A stretch of DNA of 64,000 bases, taken from positions 1-64,000 of the forward strand of contig NZ_JAELTI010000001.1 of assembly GCF_016428755.1 (NCBI RefSeq), given 5' to 3'. The position numbers were made by a program, and so were the translations under genes. This document shows positions 52,498 to 62,275 of this stretch, piece after piece; position 1 is the first letter of the stretch, and each line of letters opens with the position of its first letter. The DNA is from Allobosea sp. ASV33 (lineage in GTDB: Bacteria > Pseudomonadota > Alphaproteobacteria > Rhizobiales > Beijerinckiaceae). The notes under the pieces were generated by a model, which worked only from the letters and a program-made list of their open reading frames with translations, was not told where the DNA came from and ran no database searches.

Positions 52498-52782
52498 TCA
52501 GCCGCCGTTTGACGAGTTGACCTCCTCCGGCCTCAGCCCCTCATGGAGGGCTGCTGGCATCGCCTTTCTGAGGGTGTCGTTGATCCGGTCCTGCCAGCCG
52601 GGGCCGCCATCCTGAAAGTGCGCCAGCACCTCGCTGTCGATCCGAAGAGTGACCATCTCCTTGGCGCCTGGCAGAACGGTACGCTTCTCGATTGGCGCGG
52701 GTGGCGCCACCTTCGGCGCCGCGAAAAGGGCTTCCGCCTTGTCCCGCGCACTCGTCGGGCGGCGCGTTCGATCGTTACTCAT
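52498..52782 (-). CDS. brnA: BrnA-type antitoxin without visible BrnT
   Basis: 94 residues from the ATG at 52782, with a GAGGA just upstream. BrnA features: KRTVLPGAKEMVTLRIDSEVLAHF and GPGWQDRINDTLRKAM, an RHH-like DNA-binding C-terminus. brnT normally lies directly upstream; the 250 bp upstream (52783-53030) hold no recognisable BrnT, so the antitoxin is solitary. Confidence 0.75.
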   Translation of the reverse strand: MSNDRTRRPTSARDKAEALFAAPKVAPPAPIEKRTVLPGAKEMVTLRIDSEVLAHFQDGGPGWQDRINDTLRKAMPAALHEGLRPEEVNSSNGG

Positions 52783-53056
52783 GAAGTCCTCATAGCCATA
52801 TTCTCCTCGAAGTAACATCGGTCTGGTTCCGCGCGGTGCGCATGGATAAAGCGAATTTAGGAAGGGCTCAGATCAATATAATGCAGTTCGAGGTTATGGT
52901 GGTATAACCGCCCGAATTTGCGAAAGTGGAGCTGTTGCGATTAGGGATGCCATAGCGCCGCTCTAGCGAGTTCGTCGAAGCGCAGATCGTGTCGTTCGAG
53001 GCCTATCATCGCGACGAGAACGGCGGAAGGCAGCGAGATCGCTGTCACGTACCACC

Positions 53057-53188
53057 TTATCGACGCGCGAACCTAGTTCGCGCTTGGCTCCGATGGGCGG
53101 GTTTCAGCGCTGCCGCCTCCTTTAGTGCAGCACGGACCTCGTCGGGCGAGACAGCCGGCTTCGGCTGTTTCGGACTCGTTTGGTCCAT
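53057..53188 (-). CDS. Tiny hypothetical protein
   Basis: 43 residues, very basic and Ala/Pro-rich (AVSPDEVRAALKEAAALKPA then RFARR). A GGAGG eight bases before the ATG is its main support. Function unknown. Confidence 0.35.
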   Translation of the reverse strand: MDQTSPKQPKPAVSPDEVRAALKEAAALKPAHRSQARTRFARR

Positions 53189-53492
53189 GATTTTCGCCTC
53201 CGCCGTGGAGCGTCGGGGACGTCTGGCGGCAGAACCTAGTTGGAACGGAGTCTTCTGGAGAGGCTCGGAAAACACGCATCGGATCAACAACGTCGAGCCG
53301 CGTCGTTCGTCTGGCGCACGGCGCAAGGCGTCAGAGTTTCGAGCGCGATTAGGTAGAATCCACCCCTGACGGCGCGACTTCGTACGGAGCTAGCTTCGCT
53401 TCTGCCCTGGATCACAGCCACTCGGCGCAGGCACGCTATTCTGCGGGCCTCCATCGCCTGCGCTGGCCGCCGGAAAGCCGGAACGAGCATCG
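53189..53492. other. Non-coding flank of the stress operon
   Basis: About 300 bp with no gene seen. It should hold the promoter of the acetate kinase operon. Confidence 0.35.
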
Positions 53493-53600
53493 ATGCGCTT
53501 GCCTGACGAGCTCTCCTACTCCGGGCCGGAAGCGGCCCCGCCCCCGGCGCAATCGGCGCTCAGCGATGCCTGTCGCAAGTCAATCGAGGGCGCGTCGTGA
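53493..53600 (+). CDS. Short leader-like frame before acetate kinase
   Basis: 35 codons; its stop overlaps the GTG start of the kinase gene (GTGA). The peptide is Pro/Ala-rich and has no family resemblance. It may only serve translational coupling, or be the tail of a deleted upstream gene. Confidence 0.3.
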   Translation: MRLPDELSYSGPEAAPPPAQSALSDACRKSIEGAS

Positions 53601-54802
53601 GCCTGCCGATCGCGCTGACCTTCAATCCCGGGTCGTCGAGCATCAAGCTCGGCGTTTTCGCGCTGGACGGCGACCGGCCGATCAGGCTGGGGCATGGAGA
53701 GATCGACCTCTCGGATGAGCCGCTGGTGCTGCACCTGGTCGAGAACGGCAAGGCGACCGCGACCCCGCTATCCGCTAGTCCGGGCGGCGACCTGCACGCG
53801 GTCATCGACGAGATGCTCGGCCTGCTGACACGCCGTTTCGCACTGGCTGAGATCGCGGTGGCCGGTCATCGCGTCGTCCATGGCGGGGATCGGTTCACGG
53901 GCCCGACGCTGATCACCCCGGAGACGCTGGCCGCGATCGAGGCGCTGGTCCCGCTCGATCCGCTGCACCAGCCGCAGAGCATCCGGCTGATCAAGGCCAT
54001 CGCGCATCTGCGCCCGCAGATCCGGCAGACCGCGTCTTTCGACACGGCCTTCCATCGCAGCCAGAGCGACCTCGTCCGACGCTTCGCCCTGCCGCGCGCC
54101 CTGTTCGACCAGGGCATCAAGCATTTCGGTTTCCATGGGCTGTCCTACGCTTTCGTCGCAGGCGAGCTGTCGCGGCTTTACCCGGACGTCGCCAAAGGGC
54201 GGGTCGTGGTCGCCCATCTCGGCGCCGGCGCCAGCATGTGCGCGCTGGAGGCCGGCGTCAGCCGAGATACCACGATGAGCTTTTCGACGCTCGACGGCGT
54301 CCCGATGGCGACGCGCTGCGGCACGCTCGATCCCGGCGTCGTGATCCATCTCGTCAAGCAGCGCGGCTGGTCGATCGCGCGCGTCGAGGACATGCTCTAC
54401 CACCGCTCGGGACTGTTCGGCATGTCCGAGATCAGCGGCGACACGCGCATGCTCTGCGCCAGCGACGACCCGAGAGCGAAGGATGCGCTCGACCTCTTTG
54501 CGTTCAGGGTCTCGCGCGAGGTCGCAGCCCTCGCCAATACGCTTGGTGGCCTCGACGGCCTCGTTTTCACGGCCGGCATCGGCGAGCACCAACCGACGAT
54601 CCGCGATGCCATCTGCCGTCGGCTCGGCTGGCTCGGCGCGATGGTCGATCCCGCCGCCAATGCGGCGAACCTGCCCCGGATCGATAGCAAGGCGGGCAAG
54701 ATCGCCATCCTCGTCGTCGCGACCGACGAGGAGCAGGTCATCGCCGATGAAGCACATGCGCTCCTGGGGCAGGGACACCTCGTTCCCCACGCCACAGCCT
54801 GA
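53597..54802 (+). CDS. ackA: Acetate/propionate kinase
   Basis: 401 residues, the full ASKHA-kinase plan. TFNPGSSSIKLGVF near the N-terminus, VAGHRVVHGGDRF, DTAFH, FHGLSYAFVAGEL, HLGAGASMCAL, DTTMSFSTLDGVPMATRCGTLDP and FTAGIGEHQPTIR are all typical of acetate kinase. It interconverts acetate + ATP and acetyl-phosphate + ADP in the cytosol. First clear gene of a co-directional block with mgtA, BON proteins and an exporter; no pta or phosphoketolase gene is in the window. Confidence 0.88.
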   Translation: MSLPIALTFNPGSSSIKLGVFALDGDRPIRLGHGEIDLSDEPLVLHLVENGKATATPLSASPGGDLHAVIDEMLGLLTRRFALAEIAVAGHRVVHGGDRFTGPTLITPETLAAIEALVPLDPLHQPQSIRLIKAIAHLRPQIRQTASFDTAFHRSQSDLVRRFALPRALFDQGIKHFGFHGLSYAFVAGELSRLYPDVAKGRVVVAHLGAGASMCALEAGVSRDTTMSFSTLDGVPMATRCGTLDPGVVIHLVKQRGWSIARVEDMLYHRSGLFGMSEISGDTRMLCASDDPRAKDALDLFAFRVSREVAALANTLGGLDGLVFTAGIGEHQPTIRDAICRRLGWLGAMVDPAANAANLPRIDSKAGKIAILVVATDEEQVIADEAHALLGQGHLVPHATA

Positions 54803-54814
54803 TCGGAGAGGCCC

Positions 54815-57412
54815 ATGCCAAAAGCTGCAGCGCAGGAGCCTTCAACCCCGCAGGACAGCCTTCGGACATTCTGGACGTTGTCGCCCGAGCAGATCGGCAC
54901 GGCGCTCGCGTGTCCAACGGGCGGATTGTCGTCCCAGGAAGCGGCCCGGCGCCTCGATCGCTACGGGCCCAACAGCGACGCGGCGCCCAAGGCCGACAGT
55001 CGCCTGCGCGCTGTTCTTCGACGCATGCTGGAGCCGCTCTCCCTGATCCTGCTCGCGGCTGGGATCGTTTCAGTCGGGACGGGCGACACCGTCGGCGGCT
55101 CAATCATCGTCGCGATCCTCGCCCTCTCGATCGGTCTCGACACTGTGCAGGAAGGACAGGCGATGACGGCCGCAGCAGAGCTGAGCCGCTCGGTCGCGCT
55201 CAAGGCTGAGGTCAAGCGCGATGGCGCCTTCGTGCAGATCGACGTCAACGAGGTGGTACCCGGCGACCTGCTGCGCATCCGGGCAGGCGACATCATCCCC
55301 GCCGACGCGCTGATCCTCGAGAGCAGCGCCTTCACGGCTGGCGAGGCTGCGCTGACCGGCGAGCCCTACCCCGTAGAGAAACGCGCCGGGGTCAGCACAG
55401 CCAAAAGCGCCTCTCAAGCCGCCAACGCGCTGTTCCGGGGCGCGGTGGCGCAGACCGGCGAGGCGACAGCTCTTGCGGTAGGCACGGGGCGCTCGACCCT
55501 CTTCGGTTCGGCCGCGGCGGCTCTCGCAGAGAATGCCGACCCGTCACCCTTCCAGCGCGACCTGCACCAGTTCGGGCTCGTGGTCGCCCGAGCGACCATG
55601 GGCCTCGTCGTCGTCGTCCTGGCGGCCCGCGTCTCGCTTGGGCGGGATGTCCTCGATTCCCTGCTCTTTGCCGTGGCTCTCGCCGTCGGCCTGACGCCCG
55701 AACTCCTGCCGATGATCACGACGGTGACCCTGTCTCGCGGCGCGATCCGGATGGCGCGCCGCAAGGTGATCGTGAAGCGGCTCGCCGCCATCCACGATCT
55801 CGGCGCCATGACGGTGCTTTGCACCGACAAGACCGGCACGCTCACCTCCGCCGAGATCACGCTCGCCAGAAGCCTCGATCCAACCGGCGCCAAGGATGTA
55901 CGCCCCGCGACGCTCGCCGCCGTGGCCGCCATCCTCGGCGGCGACCGCGGCGCGATGGATGCAGCACTGATCGCGGGAAGCCCAGCCGCCGGCAAGGACT
56001 GGTCGCTGGCGGGCCGCCGAGCCTTCGATTTCTCGCGGCGGATCGGCTCCGTGCTGGCGTCGAGCCAAAGCGAGGTTGTGCTCATCGCCAAGGGCGCGCC
56101 CGAAGCCATTCTGGATCGGTGCACGCTGAAACGCATCGGGACCGGCACGGCCCCGATGGATACGGCAGCCCAGGCCGCAGCGGCGGCTCAGGTGCAGGCT
56201 CTGGCGCAAGACGGCCTTCGCTGCATCGCCGTCGCCTCGCGACCCTGGACAGGCGCGGTGCGTGACGTTTCGGTGGAGGATGAAAGCGATCTGGTTTTCG
56301 AGGGGCTTTGCGCCTTCGCCGATCCGCCGAAGGCAACCGCAGCGGCCGCGATCGCACGGCTCGCCGCGGCCGGCGTCTCGGTCAAGATCCTCTCGGGCGA
56401 CGATCCGATCGTGGTCAAACGTCTCGCGGGGCTCGTCGGTCTGCGCGGTGAGAAGGTCCTGAGCGGCGCCGACATTGCAGGCCTGAGCCATGATGCGCTA
56501 GCGGTGCAGGTCCGATCGGTCGACGCTTATGGCAGGCTGGCGCCAGACCAGAAATTCCGGATCATCAAGGCGCTCCAGGCCAGCGGCGCCGTCGTCGGTT
56601 ATCTCGGCGATGGCATCAACGACGCGCCGGCGCTGAAAGCCGCCGATATCGGGTTGTCGGTCGATGGCGCGACGGGCGTAGCGCAGGCGGCGGCCGACAT
56701 GATCCTGCTCGATTCCGATCTGGCAGTCGTGGCCGACGGCGTGGATGAAGGACGCCGGACATTCGCCAACATCCTCAAATATGTAAGGATGGGCGCGAGC
56801 TCGAACTTCGGCAACATGATCTCGATGGCAGTGGCGTCGGTCACCCTGCCCTTCCTGCCTATGCTGCCGACCCAGATCCTGCTCAATAACCTGCTCTACG
56901 ACCTCTCCGAGATCGGTATTCCTTTCGACACCGTGCGCCCCGAGGCGACCGCGCAGCCACAAGTCTGGGATATGAACGGCCTGCTGCGCTTCGCCGCCGT
57001 GCTCGGGCTCCTGTCCTCGCTATTCGATTTCATCACCTTCGGCACGCTGATCTGGATCTTCAAGGCGTCTCCGGACGAGTTCCGCACGACCTGGTTCCTG
57101 GAATCGATGGCGACGCAGATCCTCGTCATCTTCATCATCCGCACCAATGGCCGCCCCTGGGCCGATCTGCCGCGGCCGATCCTGACCGCGACGTCTCTCA
57201 CCGCATTGCTGGTTGCGATGGCCCTGCCCTGCACGCCGATGAGCGCCTGGTTCGGATTCGTGACACCGCCTGCTTCCCTGTTGGCCGCGATTGGCGCGAT
57301 CGCGGTCGGCTATCTGATCACAGCGGAACTGCTCAAGCCGTTCGCACTCGCCGGGCTAGCGCGACGGAATCCGCCGGCGCGCCACCGCCGGGCGCCCGCC
57401 GCGTCTGCGTAG
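54815..57412 (+). CDS. mgtA: P-type ATPase, MgtA-like (Mg2+ transport)
   Basis: 865 residues. Actuator domain with TGEP near residue 180, and two N-terminal membrane helices (LSLILLAAGIVSVG, VGGSIIVAILALSIGL). The phosphorylation site is CTDKTGTLTSAE with Asp338. Hinge GDGINDAPALKAADIG, and a C-terminal membrane domain with LPTQILLNNLLYDLSEIGIP. The C-terminal pattern fits MgtA/MgtB-type P3B ATPases; a related cation specificity cannot be excluded. It starts 12 bp after ackA, so the two are co-transcribed. Confidence 0.82.
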   Translation: MPKAAAQEPSTPQDSLRTFWTLSPEQIGTALACPTGGLSSQEAARRLDRYGPNSDAAPKADSRLRAVLRRMLEPLSLILLAAGIVSVGTGDTVGGSIIVAILALSIGLDTVQEGQAMTAAAELSRSVALKAEVKRDGAFVQIDVNEVVPGDLLRIRAGDIIPADALILESSAFTAGEAALTGEPYPVEKRAGVSTAKSASQAANALFRGAVAQTGEATALAVGTGRSTLFGSAAAALAENADPSPFQRDLHQFGLVVARATMGLVVVVLAARVSLGRDVLDSLLFAVALAVGLTPELLPMITTVTLSRGAIRMARRKVIVKRLAAIHDLGAMTVLCTDKTGTLTSAEITLARSLDPTGAKDVRPATLAAVAAILGGDRGAMDAALIAGSPAAGKDWSLAGRRAFDFSRRIGSVLASSQSEVVLIAKGAPEAILDRCTLKRIGTGTAPMDTAAQAAAAAQVQALAQDGLRCIAVASRPWTGAVRDVSVEDESDLVFEGLCAFADPPKATAAAAIARLAAAGVSVKILSGDDPIVVKRLAGLVGLRGEKVLSGADIAGLSHDALAVQVRSVDAYGRLAPDQKFRIIKALQASGAVVGYLGDGINDAPALKAADIGLSVDGATGVAQAAADMILLDSDLAVVADGVDEGRRTFANILKYVRMGASSNFGNMISMAVASVTLPFLPMLPTQILLNNLLYDLSEIGIPFDTVRPEATAQPQVWDMNGLLRFAAVLGLLSSLFDFITFGTLIWIFKASPDEFRTTWFLESMATQILVIFIIRTNGRPWADLPRPILTATSLTALLVAMALPCTPMSAWFGFVTPPASLLAAIGAIAVGYLITAELLKPFALAGLARRNPPARHRRAPAASA

Positions 57413-57602
57413 TTTCCGTCACTGATTAGCGGCATCCACGGCTGGTGGAGCAGCCGGCCGAGCGCCCCCGTGAGGCGAAGTTTCAAGCCCGTATGAGGGA
57501 AAGCCGAGGATTGTGGCTGCCATCCCAACGGCCGAGGGTCCGATCGCAAAGCACTGCGGCGCAATGCCGATACGTCTTTTTTGCTCCTCGAGGAACCGGC
57601 AC

Positions 57603-58253
57603 ATGCCGACAGATGGTGAAATCCGCAAGAACGTGACGGAAGAGCTGGCCTGGGCGCCCGACGTCACTGCGGCCGAGATCGGCATCACGGTCCATAATGG
57701 CGTCGTCACGCTCCTGGGGCATGTGCCTAGCCTCTGGGAAAAGGAAGCAGCGATCCGCGCCGCCCGCGGCGTGCGTGGCGTGCGCGGAATCGCCGAGGAA
57801 CTCAAAGTGGCGCTATGGGATGACGACCAGACGTCTGACGAGAAGATTGCCGAGCGCGCCTTGTTCTGCCTGGCGTCCGACGTCTCGATCTCTGATGAAC
57901 TGATCAAGGTCACCGTCGAGAATGGACTCGTCACCCTGACGGGGCATTTGTGTTGGCATTATCAGCGCAAAGAGGCCGAGTTCGCCGTGCGCAGGATCGC
58001 GGGCGTGACGGGCGTGATCAACCAGATCGCGCTGAAGCCGCGCAAGCTTCCCTACGACGTCGTGGCATCGGTAACGCAGGCTTTCACGCGCGGCGGCCTG
58101 AACCAGCTCGACCGGATCACGGTCAAGGTTTGCGGCGGCGAGATCAGGTTGGGCGGGTACGTCCATACGCCGCACGAGCGGGAGCTCGCCGAAGCCGCGA
58201 CCTGGTCCGTTCAGGGCGTCACCGGGGTCGAAAACACGATCGCCGTCTACTGA
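57603..58253 (+). CDS. BON-domain protein (three BON repeats)
   Basis: 216 residues from the ATG at 57603 (GAGGAAC upstream). Three BON repeats: around 10-65 (VTAAEIGITVHNGVVTLLGHV), 75-140 (ISDELIKVTVENGLVTLTGHL) and 150-215 (DRITVKVCGGEIRLGGYV). BON proteins of the OsmY-type bind phospholipid or other periplasmic partners, but no signal peptide is evident here, so it may act in the cytoplasm. A second, paralogous copy follows. Confidence 0.85.
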   Translation: MPTDGEIRKNVTEELAWAPDVTAAEIGITVHNGVVTLLGHVPSLWEKEAAIRAARGVRGVRGIAEELKVALWDDDQTSDEKIAERALFCLASDVSISDELIKVTVENGLVTLTGHLCWHYQRKEAEFAVRRIAGVTGVINQIALKPRKLPYDVVASVTQAFTRGGLNQLDRITVKVCGGEIRLGGYVHTPHERELAEAATWSVQGVTGVENTIAVY

Positions 58254-58386
58254 GACAAGCCTGCGCCCGATCGCAGGAACCAACTCACGCTCCCCTTTGC
58301 GTAGATTCCGATGCTACCCCGCCGGGCATTTCAGCGCTCTGTTCGGCCGACGCAGACGAACTCCTGCGCAGTCTCTGGAGCAGGCC

Positions 58387-59034
58387 ATGACAGACAAGAC
58401 CTTGAAGCAGACCGTGCTGGACGAGCTGGCTTGGGAGCCAAGCGTGAACGCCGCGCATATCGGCGTCACGGCGCGCGATGGCGTCGTGACCTTGTCCGGC
58501 CATGTCGAGACCTACGCCGAGAAATGGGGTGCCGAGCGTAGCGTCGAGCGGCTCGCAGGCGTGAAGGCAGTGGCGGAGGAACTTGAGGTCCGGTCCCACT
58601 ACTACACGGGCCACGGCGACGACGACATCGCCAAGCGGGCGTTGAACGTCCTCGACTGGGACGTCGCCATTCCGCACGACAAGGTGCGCGTGAAGATCGA
58701 AAATGGCTGGGTGACGCTGAGCGGCGAGTTGTTCTGGCAGTATCAGCGCGCCGCGGCGGAAGCCGATGTCAGGAAGTTGCCCGGCGTCACCGGCGTCACC
58801 AACATGATCACGATCGATCCGTCCATTCAGGCCTCGGACGTCCACGCCAAGATCAAAACGGCTTTTGCCCGCAATGCCATGATCGACGCCGAGGATATCA
58901 CCGTCGTCACAGATGGCGGCAAGGTCACGCTGTCTGGTGTAGTCGACAGCTTTTACGAGCGCGACCTCGCTGCACGAACCGCCTGGTCGGCACCGGGCGT
59001 GACGCAGGTCGAGGATAACCTCCTCATCGCGTGA
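58387..59034 (+). CDS. BON-domain protein, paralogue of the previous gene
   Basis: 215 residues, same three-BON layout (VNAAHIGVTARDGVVTLSGHV, IPHDKVRVKIENGWVTLSGEL, ITVVTDGGKVTLSGVV). Clearly similar to the upstream gene along its whole length, so a tandem duplication. No signal peptide. Probably an envelope or stress accessory protein. Confidence 0.85.
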   Translation: MTDKTLKQTVLDELAWEPSVNAAHIGVTARDGVVTLSGHVETYAEKWGAERSVERLAGVKAVAEELEVRSHYYTGHGDDDIAKRALNVLDWDVAIPHDKVRVKIENGWVTLSGELFWQYQRAAAEADVRKLPGVTGVTNMITIDPSIQASDVHAKIKTAFARNAMIDAEDITVVTDGGKVTLSGVVDSFYERDLAARTAWSAPGVTQVEDNLLIA

Positions 59035-59107
59035 GCCGCGTTGGCGGCCGATGGCTGCCCAAGCGCGATGTGTCGCCAATCCCTTTCCCAATCTTCAGGA
59101 GACCATC

Positions 59108-59656
59108 ATGACCTCGCACACGTCCGTCATCGCCGTTTTCTCCGACCACAAGACGGCGGAGGCGGCGGTCAAGAAGCTGGCCGATGCCGGCATCACGATG
59201 GGCGATCTCAGCATCGTCGGCAAAGGCTACCACACCGATGAGAAGGTCATCGGCTTCTACAACATGGGCGATCGCATCAAGTTCTGGGGAGCCAACGGCG
59301 CCCTATGGGGCGGCCTCTGGGGCTGGCTCACCGGCAGCGTCTTCATCACCATTCCGGTGATCGGACCCGTCGTTGTGCTGGGATATCTCGCGACGATGGT
59401 AGTCGCCGCCATCGAAGGCGCGGTCGTCGTCGGCGGGGTCAGCGCTCTCGGCGCCGCACTCTACGGAGCCGGCATCCCCAAGAACAGCGTGGTGACCTAC
59501 GAGACCGCGTTGAAGGCCGACGCGTTCCTGATTCTGGCGCGAGGGCCTGCCGACGAGGTCCAGAAGGCCAAGGCCATCCTGGACACGTTCAAGCCGGGCC
59601 GGATCGATGTCCATGCGGCGGCCGCGACCACACCACCCGTGAAGCAGGTCGCCTGA
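59108..59656 (+). CDS. DUF1269/general-stress-type membrane protein
   Basis: 182 residues. N-terminal ferredoxin-like domain (SVIAVFSDHKTAEAAVKKLADAG, LSIVGKGYHTDEKVIGFYN) of the general-stress-17M-like family, followed by a Gly/Ala-rich two-helix membrane region (GALWGGLWGWLTGSVFITIP, VLGYLATMVVAAIEGAVV). A short C-terminal domain with ADAFLILARGPADEV ends it. An AGGAG site precedes the ATG. Function is not established. Confidence 0.8.
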   Translation: MTSHTSVIAVFSDHKTAEAAVKKLADAGITMGDLSIVGKGYHTDEKVIGFYNMGDRIKFWGANGALWGGLWGWLTGSVFITIPVIGPVVVLGYLATMVVAAIEGAVVVGGVSALGAALYGAGIPKNSVVTYETALKADAFLILARGPADEVQKAKAILDTFKPGRIDVHAAAATTPPVKQVA

Positions 59657-59777
59657 CGATCCCCGACCGCGCCGGCGTCGTCGCCAGGATTGCGACGGCG
59701 CCTGAACATCGCGCCTCTCCCGCCTTGGGGCAAGCCCGCTGCCCAGCCCGCCGGAAGCCCGGCCCTGCGAGGTCATC

Positions 59778-61052
59778 GTGAACGATTCTGCAGTAGCGCC
59801 CCTCCCGACAGCCGTGAAGCAGCTTTCAGCAGCCATGGCCGGTGCGCACTGGCTGTGGGCTCACAAATGGCCGTTCGCGGCTGCTCTATTCACCGGGGTC
59901 GTTCTCGTGCTCGGTGGCCTGCGCTGGTTCTTCGGCCCTGAGGTTGCGGTCTATCCCGTGTTGCGGACCGATCTGGTCAAGACGGTCGTCGCCAGCGGCC
60001 ATGTCGAGACGCCGTTCCGGGTCGAGATCGCCAGCCAGATCACCGCGTCCGTCGCCGACGTGCTCGTCGATGAAGGCCAGTCGGTCACCCTTGGCCAACC
60101 GCTCGTGGCGCTGGAGACGCGCGAGTTGCAAGCTGCCGTCGTGCAGGCGCAGGCGACGTCGGCGCAAGCCGACGCCAGGCTTCGCCAGATGCGGGAGCTC
60201 ACGCTGCCGGCCGCCGACCAGAGCCTGAAGCAGGCCAAGGCGACGCTCGCCAACTCGGAAGCCGCATTCCAACGCGCGGAGGAACTCGCGACGTCCGGCT
60301 ATGGCACGCGCGCCGTCCTCGATGCAGCGACGAAGGACCTCGATATCGCCAGGACGCAGGTCCGCACCGCCGAGCTCCAGGTCTTTACCTCGACCACCGG
60401 GGGAGCCGATTTCGTTATGGCGCAGACCCAACTCGATCAGGCTCAGGCCGCCCTGAACGAGGCAAGAGCACGGCTCGGCTACGCCACGATCACAGCCCCG
60501 CGCGACGGCATCCTGATCACGCGAAGCGTCGAGCGCGGCATGGTCGTCGCACCCGGCAAGGCCCTGCTGGTCCTGGCGCCGACCGGTGCGGTTCAGCTCG
60601 TCCTGCAGATCGACGAGAAGAATATCGGCCTGCTCAAGCTGGGGCAGAGCGCCGTCGCCTCGGCCGACGCCTATGCCGACCAGCGCTTTGCCGCGACGTT
60701 GTCCTACATCAACCCGTCGGTCGACATCAGCCGCGCCTCGGTCGAGGTCAAGCTGACCACCACTCAGCCACCGGCCTATCTCCGTCAGGACATGACGGTT
60801 TCGGTCGATATCCAGGTCAATCGCCGAAACGCCGTCATGGTCGTGCCGGCGCGCACCGTTCACGATCCGCTGAGCGCCGCGCCCTGGGTTCTCGTCGTCA
60901 AGGATGGGCGTGCGCGGATGCAGGCGGTCCATATCGGGCTGCGCGCCGCCGACAACATCGAAATCCTGGATGGCCTGACGCCTGGCGACAGATTGATCCC
61001 GGTTGCCGCCGGCGTCCGCGCCGGCCAGCGCCTACGACCGGTCGCATTATGA
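59778..61052 (+). CDS. HlyD/MFP-family periplasmic adaptor of an ABC exporter
   Basis: 424 residues from a GTG. One N-terminal TM helix (WPFAAALFTGVVLVLGGLRW), a barrel-sandwich hybrid domain (IASQITASVADVLVDEGQSV), a long coiled-coil hairpin (~100-215), and beta-barrel/MP domains (GYATITAPRDGILITRSVERG, NAVMVVPARTVHD). This is the MacA-type fusion protein linking an inner-membrane ABC transporter to the outer membrane. Its stop overlaps the permease start by 4 bases. Confidence 0.87.
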   Translation: MNDSAVAPLPTAVKQLSAAMAGAHWLWAHKWPFAAALFTGVVLVLGGLRWFFGPEVAVYPVLRTDLVKTVVASGHVETPFRVEIASQITASVADVLVDEGQSVTLGQPLVALETRELQAAVVQAQATSAQADARLRQMRELTLPAADQSLKQAKATLANSEAAFQRAEELATSGYGTRAVLDAATKDLDIARTQVRTAELQVFTSTTGGADFVMAQTQLDQAQAALNEARARLGYATITAPRDGILITRSVERGMVVAPGKALLVLAPTGAVQLVLQIDEKNIGLLKLGQSAVASADAYADQRFAATLSYINPSVDISRASVEVKLTTTQPPAYLRQDMTVSVDIQVNRRNAVMVVPARTVHDPLSAAPWVLVVKDGRARMQAVHIGLRAADNIEILDGLTPGDRLIPVAAGVRAGQRLRPVAL

Positions 61053-62275
61053 AGAACTGGGCGCCGATCGAATGGACGATCGGCCTGCGCTTCCTCACCG
61101 AGGGGATCATGCAGACCGTCTTCATCCTCACGGGCATCGCGATGGGCGTAGGCGTGATCGTGTTCATGTCGGCGATGCTGTCTGGCCTCCAGGCGAACTT
61201 CATCAAGCGCGTGCTGACCTCGCAGGCCCATATCCAGATCATCCCGCCCGACGAGGTCGCCCGCCCGCTTCGGAGCAGTTCCGGTCTTATCGAGGGCGCG
61301 ATCGTCCAGCGCCCCTCGCAGCGCATCCTATCGATCGACCAATGGCAGACGATTCGATCCGCCATGAAGGCGCGGCCCGACGTGATCACGGTGTCGCCGA
61401 CGGCGACGGGGTCCGCCCTGGCGATCCGCGGTGACGCGGCGCGCAGCATAACGCTGACCGGCATGGAGCCGGAGCTCTATTTCCAGATCGTGCGGGTTCC
61501 CGACTACATCGTCGCCGGCGCAGCGAAGCTTGAAAGCGACGACATTCTGATCGGGACCGAGCTCGCCAAGGATCTTGGCGCAGCGGTCGGAGACAAACTC
61601 AATCTCAGCACGGCGAGCGGCGCCACGCAGGTGCTCACCATCACCGGCGTCTTCGACCTCGGCAACAAGGGCGCCAACGAACGCAGCACTTTCGTCGCCC
61701 TCAGGACAGCCCAAAGCCTGCTCGGCCTGATTGGCGGCATCACGACCCTCGACATCACGGTCACCGACATATACGCGGCCGAGACGATCGCGCAGGACAT
61801 CTCGGCCACGCTTCCCGTCCAGGCGGATAGCTGGATCAAGACCAACGCACAGTTCTTCACCGCAGTCAGGGCACAGCAGTCGTCCAACACGCTGATCCGG
61901 TCCTTCGTGGGGCTTTCGGTCGCATTCGGCATCGCGGCGGTGCTGATCGTCTCCGTGATCCAGCGCTCGAAGGATATCGGCATCCTGCGGGCCATGGGCA
62001 CGAGGCGCGGGCAAATCCTGGGCGTCTTCCTGATCCAGGGCGGCGTGCTCGGCTTCATCGGGGCCATCATCGGCTCCAGCCTCGGCGCCGGAGCGCTGTT
62101 TCTCTGGCACGGCGCCGCGCGGCAGGCCGACGGCACGGAGCTCTTCCCACTGATGCTGGAGCCGAGCCTGTTCGTCGTCGCCGCTGCCGTCGCGACGTTG
62201 ACCGGCGTGGCCGCCGGCATGGCGCCGGCGCTCAGGGCGGCGCGCCTCGATCCCGTGGAGGCGATCCGTGGCTGA
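61049..62275 (+). CDS. MacB/FtsX-type ABC transporter permease
   Basis: 408 residues. N-terminal TM helix ([20 protein letters not shown]), a large extracytoplasmic MacB_PCD-like domain, and three C-terminal FtsX-type helices ([58 protein letters not shown]). Works as a dimer with the ATPase next door and the HlyD adaptor. The ATPase gene overlaps by 8 bases. Confidence 0.87.
   Translation: MKNWAPIEWTIGLRFLTEGIMQTVFILTGIAMGVGVIVFMSAMLSGLQANFIKRVLTSQAHIQIIPPDEVARPLRSSSGLIEGAIVQRPSQRILSIDQWQTIRSAMKARPDVITVSPTATGSALAIRGDAARSITLTGMEPELYFQIVRVPDYIVAGAAKLESDDILIGTELAKDLGAAVGDKLNLSTASGATQVLTITGVFDLGNKGANERSTFVALRTAQSLLGLIGGITTLDITVTDIYAAETIAQDISATLPVQADSWIKTNAQFFTAVRAQQSSNTLIRSFVGLSVAFGIAAVLIVSVIQRSKDIGILRAMGTRRGQILGVFLIQGGVLGFIGAIIGSSLGAGALFLWHGAARQADGTELFPLMLEPSLFVVAAAVATLTGVAAGMAPALRAARLDPVEAIRG

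Noticed and set aside
53768-54790. Long minus-strand frame inside acetate kinase
   Set aside because: Shadow of the kinase gene, which has full family motifs.
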